Below, piece after piece: positions 10,406-21,938 of a stretch of DNA of 64,000 bases. A model generated the notes under the pieces. It saw only the letters and a list, made by a program, of their open reading frames with translations. It did not search any database and was not told the DNA's origin. The translations under genes were made by a program, and so were the position numbers. Numbering within the stretch: position 1 is the first letter of the stretch; every line of letters starts with the position of its first letter. The DNA is from Harmonia axyridis (taxonomy: Eukaryota > Arthropoda > Insecta > Coleoptera > Coccinellidae), in contig NC_059502.1 in assembly GCF_914767665.1 (NCBI RefSeq), positions 33,932,812-33,996,811 on the forward strand, given 5' to 3'.

Positions 10406-13009
10406 TTATCTTATTATTCATATTATTACCGGTAATCTTGCAGAATGGGACTCCATGTATATAGTTATTCTTTGCGTGTACATTTGACTGAATTGCTCCC
10501 AAATGGCTGGAAGAATTTTGATGGAATTTTTTATGTATGTTAAAGTGGATTCGAGAATGGTTTTGCATTCACGTTTTTTTATAATGTTTCTCTTCTTAGT
10601 TTTTTGTTCAATCCAAAATTTTTCTTTACCAAATCCACTTGAACACATAAAAATCCAAATCCTTCCAAGCGATTAGGAGGAGTCTGCAACTTCTGTTTTT
10701 TGCTGGATTTCTTCAATTTTCATTTTGTTTTTCAGACTAACAAAAGCAATGCAAGTTCCATTGCTTTCCGCATAACCCAGGGAACACTACCACATGACTG
10801 CTCAGTTCAAAACGCAATCAGATATACTTATTCTCACAAATCACTGATTTTTATGAGGTTCTAATTTCTCCAAACAATTCACATCGTAGTATTTCTATAT
10901 ATTAAATCTATATAATAATAATATACTAAATATTCAAAAAAATTCTACAAAGAATCATTACAAAAAAAAACAAAACTCTAAATTACTTATATATTTTCCA
11001 GGAAAGTTGGAATTATTTAATTTAATGTAATAGTTCTAACTTTCACTAATCATGCAATTGTTCTGGCCACACACGACAGTATTTTTGTCCCTCCTCCTCT
11101 GAAACAATATTGACAGATCACGAGAATGTCACGTGGTGTTGTTAACTTTTAATCTGTTCGTCGGTTTTTTCGGCAATGCTTTTGTTTCGAGGCCATATGT
11201 AGCCACTGGCAATACACAGGTGTATAAACTCGTTTTTGGGATAAAAAATATATTGACGTTTAAATTCATATTGAACTAGATTCAACATTTGTTATCGTGC
11301 CAAATAGATTCATAGCTTAATTGATTGTTGATAGAAAACTGAATGACCCGATATCCTGCGCATAATGGAAAATATTACGGATTGAAATGAACACATGTTG
11401 TTTTTGCTATGATTAGGGTTTGGTTGCCATCATTGCATAGAAGACAGGTGGTCCTTTTCGGTGAAGAGTAATTTGATCTGATCTAGTTTCAAATATTCAA
11501 ATATCTAATTTCAAAGAGAAGAGAATATCCTATGAAAGACATAGGAACATAATACATATTAACCTCACGACAGAGATCGTGATAGAGCCAAGAAGAACTG
11601 TGTTATTCAAACACAGATTCATGAGGAATCCAATCTGCTTTATCGAAATAAAAAAAATCAGAATTTAAAAACTCGATTTTCTGTACGGTATGATATGATT
11701 AAAATTATTCAGGACTTCATTAGTTGTCACTTATATCCCTAAAACAAACTTGTCATCTGGAGTTTTGATAACATTATGATAAACTCTATATTTGAAGACA
11801 AATATAGATTTTATCATAATGTTTGTTTCCGTTTGTCTAAGGTGAATCTACTGAAATTCCATCGAATGTCCCTTTCGGCCTTCTATCGGCTATGTTTCGT
11901 GTATTTGTTGTTTTTATTTTTTAATTTTATTTATTTATTTTATTTCCACACCAACACCAATGATATATAGTAATTAGAAATGCAGAATACAAACAATTCG
12001 TTACTAAGAAAAAATAAATCCCTCAGGATTTCCGAGCAGTCAAAAAATATATCTACATCATTATCCATTAGGAATTAATTATGTACAGCCATTATTTTGT
12101 TTACAGGTGAACAACCACCTGGTTTAACAAAAAAAACTCTTTATTTTTCATCCTTGAATTCAGTTTGGGATTTTGGGTTTATATGATATTATGGGGAAAC
12201 TGCAAGTTAAACTTCTAGAAATTCTGAAGTCATGATGATGAGAAGAAGTCTAATCAGCTCAAATGCATAACACACGTATATTTTTGTTAGGAAGCTTCAT
12301 CTGAAACTTGAGAGACCTCAACAAAATTTAGAAGCTCAACTGCTCTGAATCAATGTAGAAATAAGTAAGAATCTTTTGGACACTTTCCTCTATACAAATA
12401 TAAAGTATCCGAATGAATGAAGGATGTATTTTTTTGATCCATGCAGTCAGATAATTATTGTGTGACATTCGATATTCACTGTGATATTCAATAATTTGAT
12501 ATTCAATTATAACAATACCAATATCTGGACTTTTGCCAGCTCAATGTAATTTCAGAAGAGATGGAAACATACATCTACAAAATATGGCTCAAGTAGTGAG
12601 ATATCAATTATAATTTCGATCTATATCATTCAGATCTCATCAAAATTCCATTAATCAATTGAATGATTTTTTTTTATAATGTTTGTTTCGAGTCAAATTC
12701 CTCGGAGCAGGGCGAAATTTACGTGAACTCGAAACATCAAGTGAATTTAGAGTACGAGTATCATCAACAATTATTCTTGCATGTGGCTTGTTGACACGTA
12801 GAACGAAATTCATTAAGTTCATGTTTGATTTTCATCTGAGAAATGTACACTACCGCGTAAGTGTATGTGTATCTTCACTTTCATGATGGGAATCAACCCA
12901 TTCTGAATACGAGTTGGTATTTACTCATAGAAAGTGCTCCGAAACGAGAAATAAATTGGTTTACTTCTAACTCATTCAGTAGGTAGGTACTCTCTCTACC
13001 CATTCGAAG
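10406..13009. other. intergenic, no gene recognised
   Basis: 2.6 kb of AT-rich sequence with only short unassignable open frames (for example minus 10418-10648 and plus 12683-12886). The part around 11060-11220 is somewhat GC-richer (GAGAATGTCACGTGGTG). I recognise no transposon, RNA gene or gene here. Confidence 0.4.
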
Positions 13010-13210
13010 TTTTTTAGACGCTCATTCACCGAAAAAATCGCTCTATTATTTCGTCACAATTTTTTTTTTTTCGAATATTGAGCTGGAAATGATCTCAAAC
13101 GAAAATATTCGACAGACTGATGAAGAATCCGTCCTCAAAATCGATTCTTTACGTCTAACCGTAAACACGATAACTTTGTAACGGGAGTTCCTAGACAAAT
13201 GAATTTTATT
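13010..13210. repeat. dispersed repeat family, copy at 13.0 kb
   Basis: Reads ATCGCTCTATTATTTCGTCA, then GATCTCAAACGA, GATGAAGAATCCGTCCTC and TCTAACCGTAAACACGATAA. The stretch at 27.19-27.44 kb shares the same order (ATCGCTCTATCATTTCGTCA, GGTCTCAAACGA, CTAGCCGTAGATACAATAAC). Looser relatives occur at about 2.2, 7.9, 8.5, 14.0 and 39.2 kb. It is non-coding. Confidence 0.55.
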
Positions 13211-13289
13211 AAATAATGGGCAAAATCCGTAAATATGGCGGAAATTTTGTGTTCTTGTTTATTTGAATCCATTAAGATGCATTTAAGTA

Positions 13290-13620
13290 TATACACCCAG
13301 GTGCAAAAAAAAGCAACAAGTTGATATTTGGTATCATTTCAAGTCTCATAATTTCCTTAATTTCAGCTCAATTTTCAAAATTTTTGCAGTGAACTGTAGG
13401 TAAAAATATTAATTTCAACTTGCATCGTCCATATTTTATAAAATGCTGGCTCATTAGTCTCTATCAGAAGTTGTTAAGCTCTAATTGTGAAACTTCGTGA
13501 GGAATAATGCTCGTGGTCAATTTTTTTTCTATAATCACCAATTTTCATCAAGAACCGTTGCTTTCAATATTCCGTTATTTGATTCATGGCTTCAAGGGCG
13601 CTAGAATATTTCCATGACAA
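13290..13620 (+). repeat. CAGGTGCA-ended repeat, copy 1
   Basis: Begins CCAGGTGCAAAAAAAAGCAA, then CAAGTTGATATTTGGTATCA and AGTCTCATAATTTCC. The same order is seen, inverted, in the element at 24.2-25.25 kb (CTCAGGTGCATATAAACGCA on the minus strand). Later shared landmarks are TCATCAAGAACCGTTG and GATTCATGGCTTCAAGGGCG. This copy has one arm only. Confidence 0.6.
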
Positions 13621-14750
13621 CAAACCCGATGGAATTTAGATTTTGTTTTGATATGAAATAACAATTTAGAGCATCCTGCACTGCAAACGTTTGAGCCGAA
13701 CTATCATCAGAACTAAAGAAAATCAAAGAAGAATATTGAAAATAAAACCAGGAAATTTCTGACGTAAAGTCAGCAACTTTTGGGCGATGTTCATTTGTCA
13801 ATTCAAAAATGAAGCCTATTGTGACATAAATTTAAGGTTCAACTAGAATTTTCCACGAGCGTAGAATGCTATTGAGTAATTATAACATTTAGGCATTTTA
13901 CCGAAAACCATTTATTCTATTTGAATTTTTCTATTACGCGGTTACAACAAAATTGTTTACAAGTGAAAGTTTCTAGGTGTTCCGTTTGAGAGTTATCGTG
14001 TACATTGCTGGAAGGACAGACAAAATTTAACTACGAATTCCTCATCAGCGAACCGAGCCTTAATCTTTGGGACTCCTACCGGCTCAAAAGTCGAAAAATA
14101 CAGACATCGAATTCTGCAGAATTCTGTTATATTATGTTTATGAGAAGCGCTTAAAATTTATATAACATGTCGTCGAGTTATCTGCATTCCTATTTATCCT
14201 ATAAATGGTTATTTTCTTCTAATCTCATTTGAACTACTCCATAAAAACGCTTATCCAGATATAATTTTCATCTTATTCCGCATGAGTCATAATCCATGGG
14301 CGCACCCCTTTTTAAACCCTTAAGTTGAGAATGATATTTACGCAATTGTATTGAATTCTGTTGTAGATTTTTTCAGATAATTCGCTTCTAAATAGCTTTT
14401 TTTGTCACATCATCAAAACTTCTATGATATCATTTTGTGTTATAATCCGATTATTATATTTTCTCGACCTGTGATGTCCTAGCAAGGCGAATTGGTAACT
14501 ATGATGAGATGATCGTTGTATGAAACCATAAGCGTACGTAAGTGTTCTAAATAAATTTGGAAATATCTTATGATAAGGCAAACTAAAAATAATATTAATA
14601 AAATTGCTTAGAAAATATAGTGGGCATTGTATTGGTTGATATCATCCTATTTTTTTCGTATCCGACCAGAAATCTTTTCTTAGTGGTATTAGGATGCGAA
14701 ATCATTTTCTTCTGATCTTGACGTATTTTTTTAAAACTTGAAAACATAAT
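13621..14750. other. intergenic; 16-bp perfect palindrome at 14108-14123
   Basis: No gene is recognised. At about 14010-14110 a stretch ending GTCGAAAAATACAGACATCG is shared with 39.24-39.29 kb (TTCGAAAAATACAGACATCG). It is immediately followed by the perfect palindrome GAATTCTGCAGAATTC. Confidence 0.45.
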
Positions 14751-14761
14751 TGTTCTTAAGC

Positions 14762-15085
14762 TTAGTCGAAGAGACCAAAGCGCCCATGTCATCATCAGAC
14801 TCTGATTCTGCAGGTTCTTCCTTCTTTTTCTCTTCTTTCTTTTCTTCAGCAGCTGGGGCTGCAGCACCACCGGAGGCAGCTGTGGGAACAGCAACAGCAC
14901 CACCAGAAGGTACACTAGCAAGTTTACCCTGTCCTTGTGCAATTACTTCATCAATGGACATTCCATTTAGCTCGTCAATAACTTTTTTGACCATAGCTAG
15001 GTCGCATTCAATACCAACAGAGCTCAATATCTTTTCCAAATCTGAAGCAGTTGGATTAACTTTTCCGCCATAAGAGGCCAAAAGG
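14762..15085 (-). pseudogene. RpLP2: RpLP2 processed pseudogene (60S acidic ribosomal protein P2)
   Basis: The parent gene encodes the acidic stalk protein P2 of the large ribosomal subunit, which binds elongation factors through its conserved C-terminus. The minus strand reads DLEKILSSVGIECDLAMVKK, then VIDELNGMSIDEVIAQGQGK, LASVPSGGAVAV, an Ala-rich hinge, EEKKEEKKKEEPAESESDDD and MG. The family ends in MGFGLFD. Here two extra bases at about 14780 shift the frame. Skipping them restores GFGLFD and the stop at 14762-14764. The first dozen or so residues (the MRYVAAYLLA part) are missing: homology stops at LASYGGKVNP with no AG splice acceptor before it. There are no introns, and a short A-run (14727-14733) follows the 3' untranslated remnant. 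Together these indicate a 5'-truncated retrocopy. It is also read open for 107 codons on the plus strand, which is a shadow. Confidence 0.88.
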
Positions 15086-15089
15086 TATT

Positions 15090-15335
15090 ATTACCGATTT
15101 TGAAAGTAAGTGGAGGATTAGATTTGATCGCGAAATATTAAATTTTTTTCAACATGTGCCACAGAATTATGCCAATTGTCTCTTATTTCTCGATGTCTGT
15201 ACAATCTTCTGCCGGTGTTTGATTGAATTTCCTTAAATGTCTCCTAATAACTCCCCAATACAAGTTCTATTGATGAGATGTGAAAGATGGGCACAACTCC
15301 CACCATTGAAAGCGATCAATTTGCGACGCGGTAGC
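15090..15335. other. AT-rich intergenic stretch
   Basis: Upstream flank (minus-strand sense) of the RpLP2 retrocopy. I see no promoter or leader exon. Confidence 0.4.
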
Positions 15336-15910
15336 AAGTGTACTATTTTGAGCAATGAAAGTGACCAAAACGACACATACTATTTCGAAAGACGATCAAC
15401 TAGTATACTGGGACTTATTCAAAAAGGCTGTTAGGATAATAAATTCTCTGCTGCCTAATGAATTTCTAGGAACTTGGAAAATTATTGTATTAGAAATATT
15501 CAGGCCTGCTTCGAGTGACTTTGTACTTTGTACTTTTTCCAAATGGGCTGAAAAAATAAGTCACACAATAAACTGAAATCGAGTTAAAATGCTCATTCAA
15601 TTAATTCCTCAATAGACCGCACTGGTTCATGTTAACCATAGAAAAAATAATTAGTCAACAAGTGATAGATGTGGGTAGCTGCGGCCAATGAAAGTAAACA
15701 AATCGACAACTGGCAAAACGTGGAATATTTCAGCCAATAGAAACAACCAAATCGACTCATTTTTGTTTCAGAGATGATCCACTTAATACCGGGGTACTAC
15801 TGTTGGGCAATAAATTTCCTGGCCTCAAATGAATCGCTGGGAAAACCCTTGTACATATAGGTAATCGAAATATTTAGGCTTCCTCCAAGTGACTTTGGAT
15901 ATACTATACC
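15336..15910. repeat. diverged direct repeat, two units about 370 bp apart
   Basis: Unit 1 (about 15340-15530) reads GAGCAATGAAAGTGACCAAA, GACGATCAACTAGTATACTG, AATAAATTCTCTGCTGCC and CGAGTGACTTTG. Unit 2 (about 15710-15905) reads AGCCAATAGAAACAACCAAA, GATGATCCACTTAATACCG, AATAAATTTCCTGGCCTC and CAAGTGACTTTG. Both keep the same order with many substitutions. They are non-coding and their origin is unknown. Confidence 0.55.
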
Positions 15911-16019
15911 ATTTTCAAATCATCTACTATCGTCACCCTATATGCCCGAAAGGGTCGAGAAATCCCCAAGTACCCAGATTCATTCCATAACTTCCAGTAA
16001 CACCGTCTAATTAATTACT

Positions 16020-16560
16020 CAACATCTTCGTTCGACATGCATCCCAAACCGAAAGGTACCGACACACTACGCCTATGCACACAAATGTTATTTACACTGA
16101 TGATTAACTGATTGCGAATCACGGCTACGTGATTCGTCCCTGCACGTCGAAAGGGGGACGAGAATGGATGTACAAATTGATACAAAATTAAACCCCACTG
16201 CTCATAATGGATATAACGAAGTTTGTTGGATTAAAAGTCGGCGCTAACATTTCACGCGACGATTGGATTCATGCCTCGGGACAATACAGATTTCGGCCCC
16301 CCAACGCCAGGTCGATAGATCGCAAGGGTGGCCGAACTTTCCGGTTCCGTTGCTCCGCTAACAATCTGAAGATTAGGAGGAAACGGATTCGAAATTATTT
16401 GAACGCTGATATTATACGGCGAAGCGTGGAGGTGGATCATTTGATTTATTGATTTTTGAGTTGTAGGTATTGTTATCTCTGTGTTCATCCCGAAGAAGAA
16501 TGAAGATGATATCAGTTCTCGCGGAATTAGGGGAATGCTTCTTCTCAACCTTATATTGTG
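16020..16560. other. GC-richer unique block
   Basis: The sequence around CGGCCCCCCAACGCCAGGTC and GGTGGCCGAACTTTCCGG is less AT-rich than its neighbours, has several CpGs and no transposon features. Short open frames (plus 16207-16452, minus 16252-16548) overlap on opposite strands and match nothing I know. It could be conserved regulatory DNA or an unrecognised exon. Confidence 0.45.
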
Positions 16561-16695
16561 GAGGCTTTCGGGCGTGTTAATCTCCTTTGATCCAAGTCAT
16601 TCAGTGGAAATTTTCAATTAAAACCCTTTGAAATTTTTGATTGATTCTGTTTTTAATGGGAACCCTGGAAACTCATGAAAATTCTTTCCTACATA

Positions 16696-18345
16696 TAGGG
16701 TGAGTCTTTGACTTGTACAGGGTGGGCAAATAAGCGAGGTAAGCGGCTATATCTCAGGATCCACTCCTCGTAGAGACTTGCGGTAAAAATTTTTATCACG
16801 AAAGTGTACAAGAAAACACACTTGAAATTGTTTTGAAGTTCATACCTCTACCGCTAGGGGGCGTAATAGCTACCGTCGAGTAGAAAAATGAATTTTACTC
16901 GAAAATGTTTCATATGAAGTTGAAGAAAAAATATCATCACTGTAATCCTTGGAAAATTCTCAATCTTTTTGAATTGTCATTTTCGAATTTACGAAATCAA
17001 AAGGGGTAGGGGAAAGGAAGAAATCTGACTGATTGAAATGCATGTAGCTTCAGTTTGGCTCAACATTTTTGAGCAAATTAGATTTCGTCTGAAAGATAAT
17101 ATCTTGTTGATTGAGGACAAAATATAGTCATGATGAATTTGTTTTTGCTGCTTTCGATAGGGGGCGCTTAGTCAGAAATTCATTGTTTTGTCCATTTTAC
17201 TCCAAAACTTCAAATCTAATGATAGGATTTTCTTAACCGAAACAGAAATTCCATCAAATTTGCATGAAAACACTTGAAAGTCGCAAAGCAATAATTTCAT
17301 GCGTTCTGACGTTATGGCCGAAAGAAGATATTCTTCAACTGATGAACTGCGAAAAATCAAATTGTGTCTTTAAGTTCTAACAGAAACAGAAATCCCATCA
17401 AATTTGTATGAAAAAACCAAGAGGTCACAAAGCGATAGCTTCAGGCGTTCTGAAGTTATGGCCGAAAGAAGACACAATTTAGTTTTTCAGTGCATCAGTT
17501 GAAGAATATCTTTTTTCGTCCATGACTCCAGAACGCCTGACGCTAGCGCTTTGCGACCCATTGGTTTTTTCATATAAATTTGATGGGATTTCTGTTTCTG
17601 TCAAAACTTAAAACATAATTTAATTTTTCGCAGTGCATCAGTTGAAGAATATCTTCTTTCGGCCATAACTTCAGAACGCATGAAATTATCGCTTTGCGAC
17701 CTTCTAGTGTTTTCATGCAAATATGATGGAATTTCTGTTTCTGTTAAGAAAATTTTATCATTACATTTGAAATTTCGGAGTAAAAAGAACAAAACAATGA
17801 ACTTCTGACTAAGCGCCCCCTATCGAATGCAGCAAAAACAAATTCATCATGACTATATTTTGTCCTCAATCAACAAGATATTATCTTTCAGACGAGATCT
17901 AATTTGCTCAAAAATGTTGAGCCAAACTGAAGTTACAGGCGTTTCAATCAATCAGATTTCTCCCTTTCACCTACCCTTATTTGATGTCGTAAAATCGAAA
18001 GTGACAATTCAAAAAGATAGAGAATTTTCCAAGGATTACAGTGATGATATTTTTTCTTCAACTTCATATGAAACATTTTCGAGTAAAATTCATTTTTCTA
18101 CTCGACGGTAGCTATTACGCCCCCTAGCGGTAGAGGTATGAACTTCAAAACAATTTCCAGTGTGTTCTTTTGTTAACTTTAGTGGTAAAATTTTTTACCG
18201 CAAGTCTCTACGAGGAGTGGATCCTGAGATATAGCCCTTTCCTCGCTTATTTGCCCACCCTGTACATATTTTTCAACAGTAGATTCTTGAGGTCGAAAGG
18301 GATACTGTTTCCCTTTACCATTTTTTACGATTCTGTTCAGATGAA
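16696..18345 (+). mobile_element. fragment of CAGGGTGAG element, split by a foldback
   Basis: The left piece (16696-16717) reads AGGGTGAGTCTTTGACTTGT before the interruption. The right piece (18263-18345) resumes TACATATTTTTCAACAGTAG, then TCTTGAGGTCGAAAGGGA and CTTTACCATTTTTTACG. Joined in this order they match the end of the element at 43.77 kb, where the same sequence is uninterrupted. Only about 100 bp of that element is present here. Confidence 0.75.
16718..18262. mobile_element. 1545-bp foldback element, CAGGGTGGG ends
   Basis: Left end CAGGGTGGGCAAATAAGCGA, right end its complement (TCGCTTATTTGCCCACCCTG), flanked by TA on both sides. The complementarity continues through almost the whole unit (for example CTACCGCTAGGGGGCGTAAT against ATTACGCCCCCTAGCGGTAG), giving arms of more than 600 bp. 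The centre also contains several copies of a submotif (AACAGAAACAGAAATCCCAT and its complement) in both orientations. There is no coding capacity; open frames such as 17827-18111 are accidental. It is a non-autonomous element of the TA-target, long-inverted-repeat kind. Confidence 0.9.
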
Positions 18346-19096
18346 TAGATAAAGTCATTTTACATTTTCAGAATGAGCAATGCAACTCCTGGAAACCTAC
18401 ACACTAACGTTTTTCTTACAATAAGAAAAATTCCCTTCAGAATTACAAGCTAACTCCATGTATCTTAGAATAATCTGTGTTCAGAGTGTTTACACTGTTA
18501 AATTTTAAGATAATTGAGTACTACATACTTCCCAAAAAATGTGTGGATACAAAACAAATTACAGTGTTCATTCAGATCGAAGGCAATTCCTTTATTAAAC
18601 GAAAAGAATGTTCGTTCACATTTTCCTCGCATTTTACCCTATTAAAAATATTAATTTGCATCACTCAGTTCAATATTTCTGCAGCCATCAGTATGAAAAT
18701 GCGGATATGAATCAAACGAATGAGTATGCAATCAACGGATGATGGATAAGTTGGACCCCACTTACGAATAAATTGGTTTTATAATGTGTATCTATACCTA
18801 AACTGTAATTATATCCGAAATGAAGCCAATTACTCTCAGTACTGTAATCATTTATGCAATAAAGACTGTAACTACCTCTAACTTGACTTCTGGTATTGAT
18901 CATTTCATTTTACAGGTTACAAAAGTACATTATTTATGTTATAGTAAACTACACTATTCGATTTTGGCATTGAAAGTTAACTAGTATGTAGTATTAAATC
19001 TCAATATCCTCATTCTTACTGAATTGTTTTCACATTAAAACAATTATGGCCCTCTTGAAACTATGTCAATCATAAGCTCTAGGATAACATTTTACT
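18346..19096. other. AT-rich intergenic stretch
   Basis: Nothing recognised. The open frames at 18477-18710 (plus) and 18712-18903 (minus) match no family. Confidence 0.4.
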
Positions 19097-19937
19097 ATAG
19101 TTGTAGAACTTTGCTTCCGCCGGTTTGCAGTAGATGGTAGTTGGAGTAAATAGATCGTAGATGTCATACAATAAGCTTGAGTATTTGGAAGCTTAACGTC
19201 ATCGAAATATTTGTCGATTCATGACTAAATCATAAAGTTATTCTCGATTAAACATATCAGCTTACGATCCAAATTATCGTCATTTGCGGGTGGATTTAAT
19301 TTTCTGCTATAGGTAATATGAAGAAATCTGCGCCTGAGGCTCATCGAATGCTCTCAAATACCTATGGTGAGGCCGCTATTAGTGAAAGAGAAATTGCGAA
19401 AGTGTTGTCAATGCCTCAACAACGATGATTTTGACGGCGAAGACTAGCATGGCGGTGGAAGAGAAAAGGTTTTCAAAAATGCAGAATTGGAGGCATTACT
19501 CGATCAAGACTCGTGTCAAAAGCAACAAGAAGTGGCCGGATCATTGAAAGTGACGCAACAAGCCATTTGAAAAAGCCTGAAAGTCATGGAAATGATACAG
19601 AAACAAGGAAATTGGGTGCCGTACGAGTTGAAGCCGAGAGATGTTGAACGGCGTTTGTTTGCTCGAGAAAAGTTGCTTGCAAGGCAAAGACTGAATGGAT
19701 TTCTGCATCGCATTGTGACTGGAGATAAAAAAGGGTTTCATTACGCTAATTTCAAGCGCAAAAAATAATGGGGATATCCCGGCCATGCAACCACGTCGAC
19801 GGTCAAACCGAATATTCACGGTTTCAAGGTAATGCTCAGTTTTTGGTGTGACCAGCTCGGCGTAGTATATTATGAGTTGTTGAAACCGACTGAAACAATC
19901 ACAGGCAATCGTTGTCGAATGCAATTAGTGTGTTTGA
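19097..19937 (+). pseudogene. mariner DD34D element, 5' half
   Basis: The left terminal repeat contains GTAGAACTTTGCTTCCGCCG, the same as the ends of the other mariner copies of this type at 20.7, 21.9 and 42.2 kb. The transposase follows in broken frames. MKKSAPEAHRMLSNTYGEAA begins the helix-turn-helix region, and KVLSMPQQR, with a stop and frameshift, comes next. Then VTQQAISKSLKVM appears, degraded, and one readable run with MIQKQGNWVPYELKPRDVER, LFAREKLLARQRLNGF and LHRIVTGDKKGFHYANFKRK. TGDK holds the first catalytic Asp (usual TGDEKW). At about 19938 the coding part is cut by the tandem rearrangement described next. Confidence 0.85.
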
Positions 19938-20316
19938 GCCGAGCATTGAAAGACAAACACCGCAATACACCGAGAGACATGTGAGACAAGTGATCTCACA
20001 GCATGATCTCGACCCCATGTTGCAAAAGTGGTTCAAAACTTCCACAGAATAGTAATTCATCATAAAAAGCCGTCAGTCAACTAAAACTTCTACAAGAAAT
20101 CATAATTCCATCATCATTCGTAACGGGCGCAATCACTTGTCAGACTAGATCCGGAGTATTTATCACATTATAGTCGTTCAGTTGGTACTCCTAGAAACTA
20201 AGTTCCTGGAGGAGTTGGAGAGAACGGCACATCTCCAAGTCAACACCCGAACACTTTCGAGGACATAATAAGATTGCTGTGTGTAACAATTAAAACGGAC
20301 AACGAATCGAAAAGAG

Positions 20317-20738
20317 CCGAGCATTGAAAGACAAACGACCGCAATACAACGAAAAACATGACAAAGTGATTTTGCAGCATGATAATGCTCGAACTCATGT
20401 TGCGAATGTGGTCAAGACATACTAGGAAACGTTGAAATGGAAAATCTTACCCCACCAGCCGTAATCTCCAGACGTTGCTCGCTCGGAATATCACTTGTTT
20501 CCATCAATGGCACACGGCCTGGCAGGTCAGCACTTCCGGTTTTATGAAGAAGTAAAAAATTGGATCGTTTCAAAACATGACCAGTTTTTTCAACGCGGGA
20601 TTCGTAAGTTGCCCGAAAGATGGGAGAAAGTATTGGCTAGCGATAGATAATACTTTAAATCATAAATGTATTACTAGTTTTTCACAATAAAGCCTCGAAT
20701 GTCAGAAAAAAAAACGGCGGAAGCAAAGTTATAAGCCC
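20317..20738 (+). pseudogene. mariner transposase C-terminal fragment, array unit 2
   Basis: Encodes the catalytic region of a DD34D mariner transposase with stops: KDKRPQYNEKHDKVILQHDN, ARTHVANVVKTY, a stop where Leu-Glu is expected, then KWKILPHQP and a stop in place of the conserved Tyr. Next come SPDVARSEYHLF, where the third Asp of APSDYH is now Glu, and LPERWEKVLASDR. It ends at the right terminal repeat, CGGCGGAAGCAAAGTTATAA. The fragment cannot be active. Confidence 0.8.
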
Positions 20739-21512
20739 ATTATCATGTTTTATGTTGAGAATCATTTGCCAAACGGTTATTTTAGTGAAAAACTGGTGAA
20801 AAGAATATTCATTCATTAAGAGAAATGGTTGCATCTGGAGAAAATACAGTGTGGTGGTTGGTTTCATATATTATGCTTCTATGGACCTCATTATTGTGGG
20901 AAGAGCGTATCACTGTAGGTGGAGTTAATTACCAGCCAATCTTAGACGATTTCTAGTTTCATATCATCGATGAGAATAATAAAGAATTTCAGGATTCTGC
21001 TTCAGATTGAAGTGAAAACAATTTCTTCACAATGTTGTGTGTTATCTCATTCTAAAATAATGAAGCTCTAATTAAATCACATTTATTAGAGCCAAGTAGA
21101 TAATATAATAAATTGAACTGTCGCTCAGTGTTGCTTGCTGCAGCAATTCCTACAGAAAGTTATTTCTGAATATTCGACCCTAACTTTTCTCATCTTCGTA
21201 GGTACATCATGTGCCCCCTGAAACCTTCAAAACTTCCACAGAATAGTCATTCATCATAAAGAGCCGTCAGTCAACTAAAACTCCTACAAGAAATCATAAT
21301 TCCATCATCATTCGTAACGAGCGCAATCACTTGTCAGACTAGATCCGGAATATTTGTTATTACATTATCGTCGTTCAGTTAGTACACCTACAAACTAAGT
21401 TCCTGGAGGAATTGAGAGTGAGAGAACGGCACGTCAACAGCCGAGGACTTCGAAGGACATAATAAGATTGACGCTCGGTGTGTAGCAATTAAAACGGACA
21501 AACGAATCGAAA

Positions 21513-21938
21513 AGAGACGAGCATTGAAAGACAAACGACCGCAATACAACGAAAAACATAACAAAGTGATTTTACAGCATGACAATGCTCGAACTCATGT
21601 TGCGAATGTGGTCAAGACATACTTGGAAACGTTGAAATGGGAAGTCTTACCCCACCAGCCGTTATCTCCAGACGTTGCTCGCTTGGAATATCACTTGTTT
21701 CCCTCAATGGCACACGGCCTGGCAGGCCAGCACCACCGGTTTTATGAAGAAGTAAAAAATTGGATCGTTTCAAAACATGACCAGTTTTTTCAACTCGGGA
21801 TTCGTACGTTGCCCGAAAGATGGGAGAAAGTAGTGGCTAGCGATAGATAATACTTTGAATCATTAATGTATTACTAGTTTTTCACAATAAAGCCTCGAAA
21901 GTCTGAAAAAAAACGGCGGAAGCAAAGGTATAAGCCCA
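21513..21938 (+). pseudogene. mariner transposase C-terminal fragment, array unit 3
   Basis: Same segment as in unit 2 but open for 108 codons (21524-21850): KDKRPQYNEKHNKVILQHDN, ARTHVANVVKTYLETLKWEV, LPHQPLSPDVARLEYHLFPS and LPERWEKVVASDR. The second catalytic Asp (QHDN) is kept. The third (APSDYH in relatives) is replaced by Glu in ARLEYH. The right terminal repeat follows at about 21915-21938. No N-terminal half is present in this unit. Confidence 0.85.

Noticed and set aside
14750..15073. 107-codon plus-strand frame rich in Ser and Ala
   Set aside because: It is the antisense shadow of the RpLP2 pseudogene's Lys/Glu and Ala-rich hinge.
16252..16548. 98-codon minus frame overlapping an 81-codon plus frame
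   Set aside because: Overlapping open frames on opposite strands in a GC-richer block with no domain in either. Kept only as a unique block.
17827..18111. 94-codon plus frame
   Set aside because: Lies in one arm of the 1545-bp foldback. It has no family resemblance.
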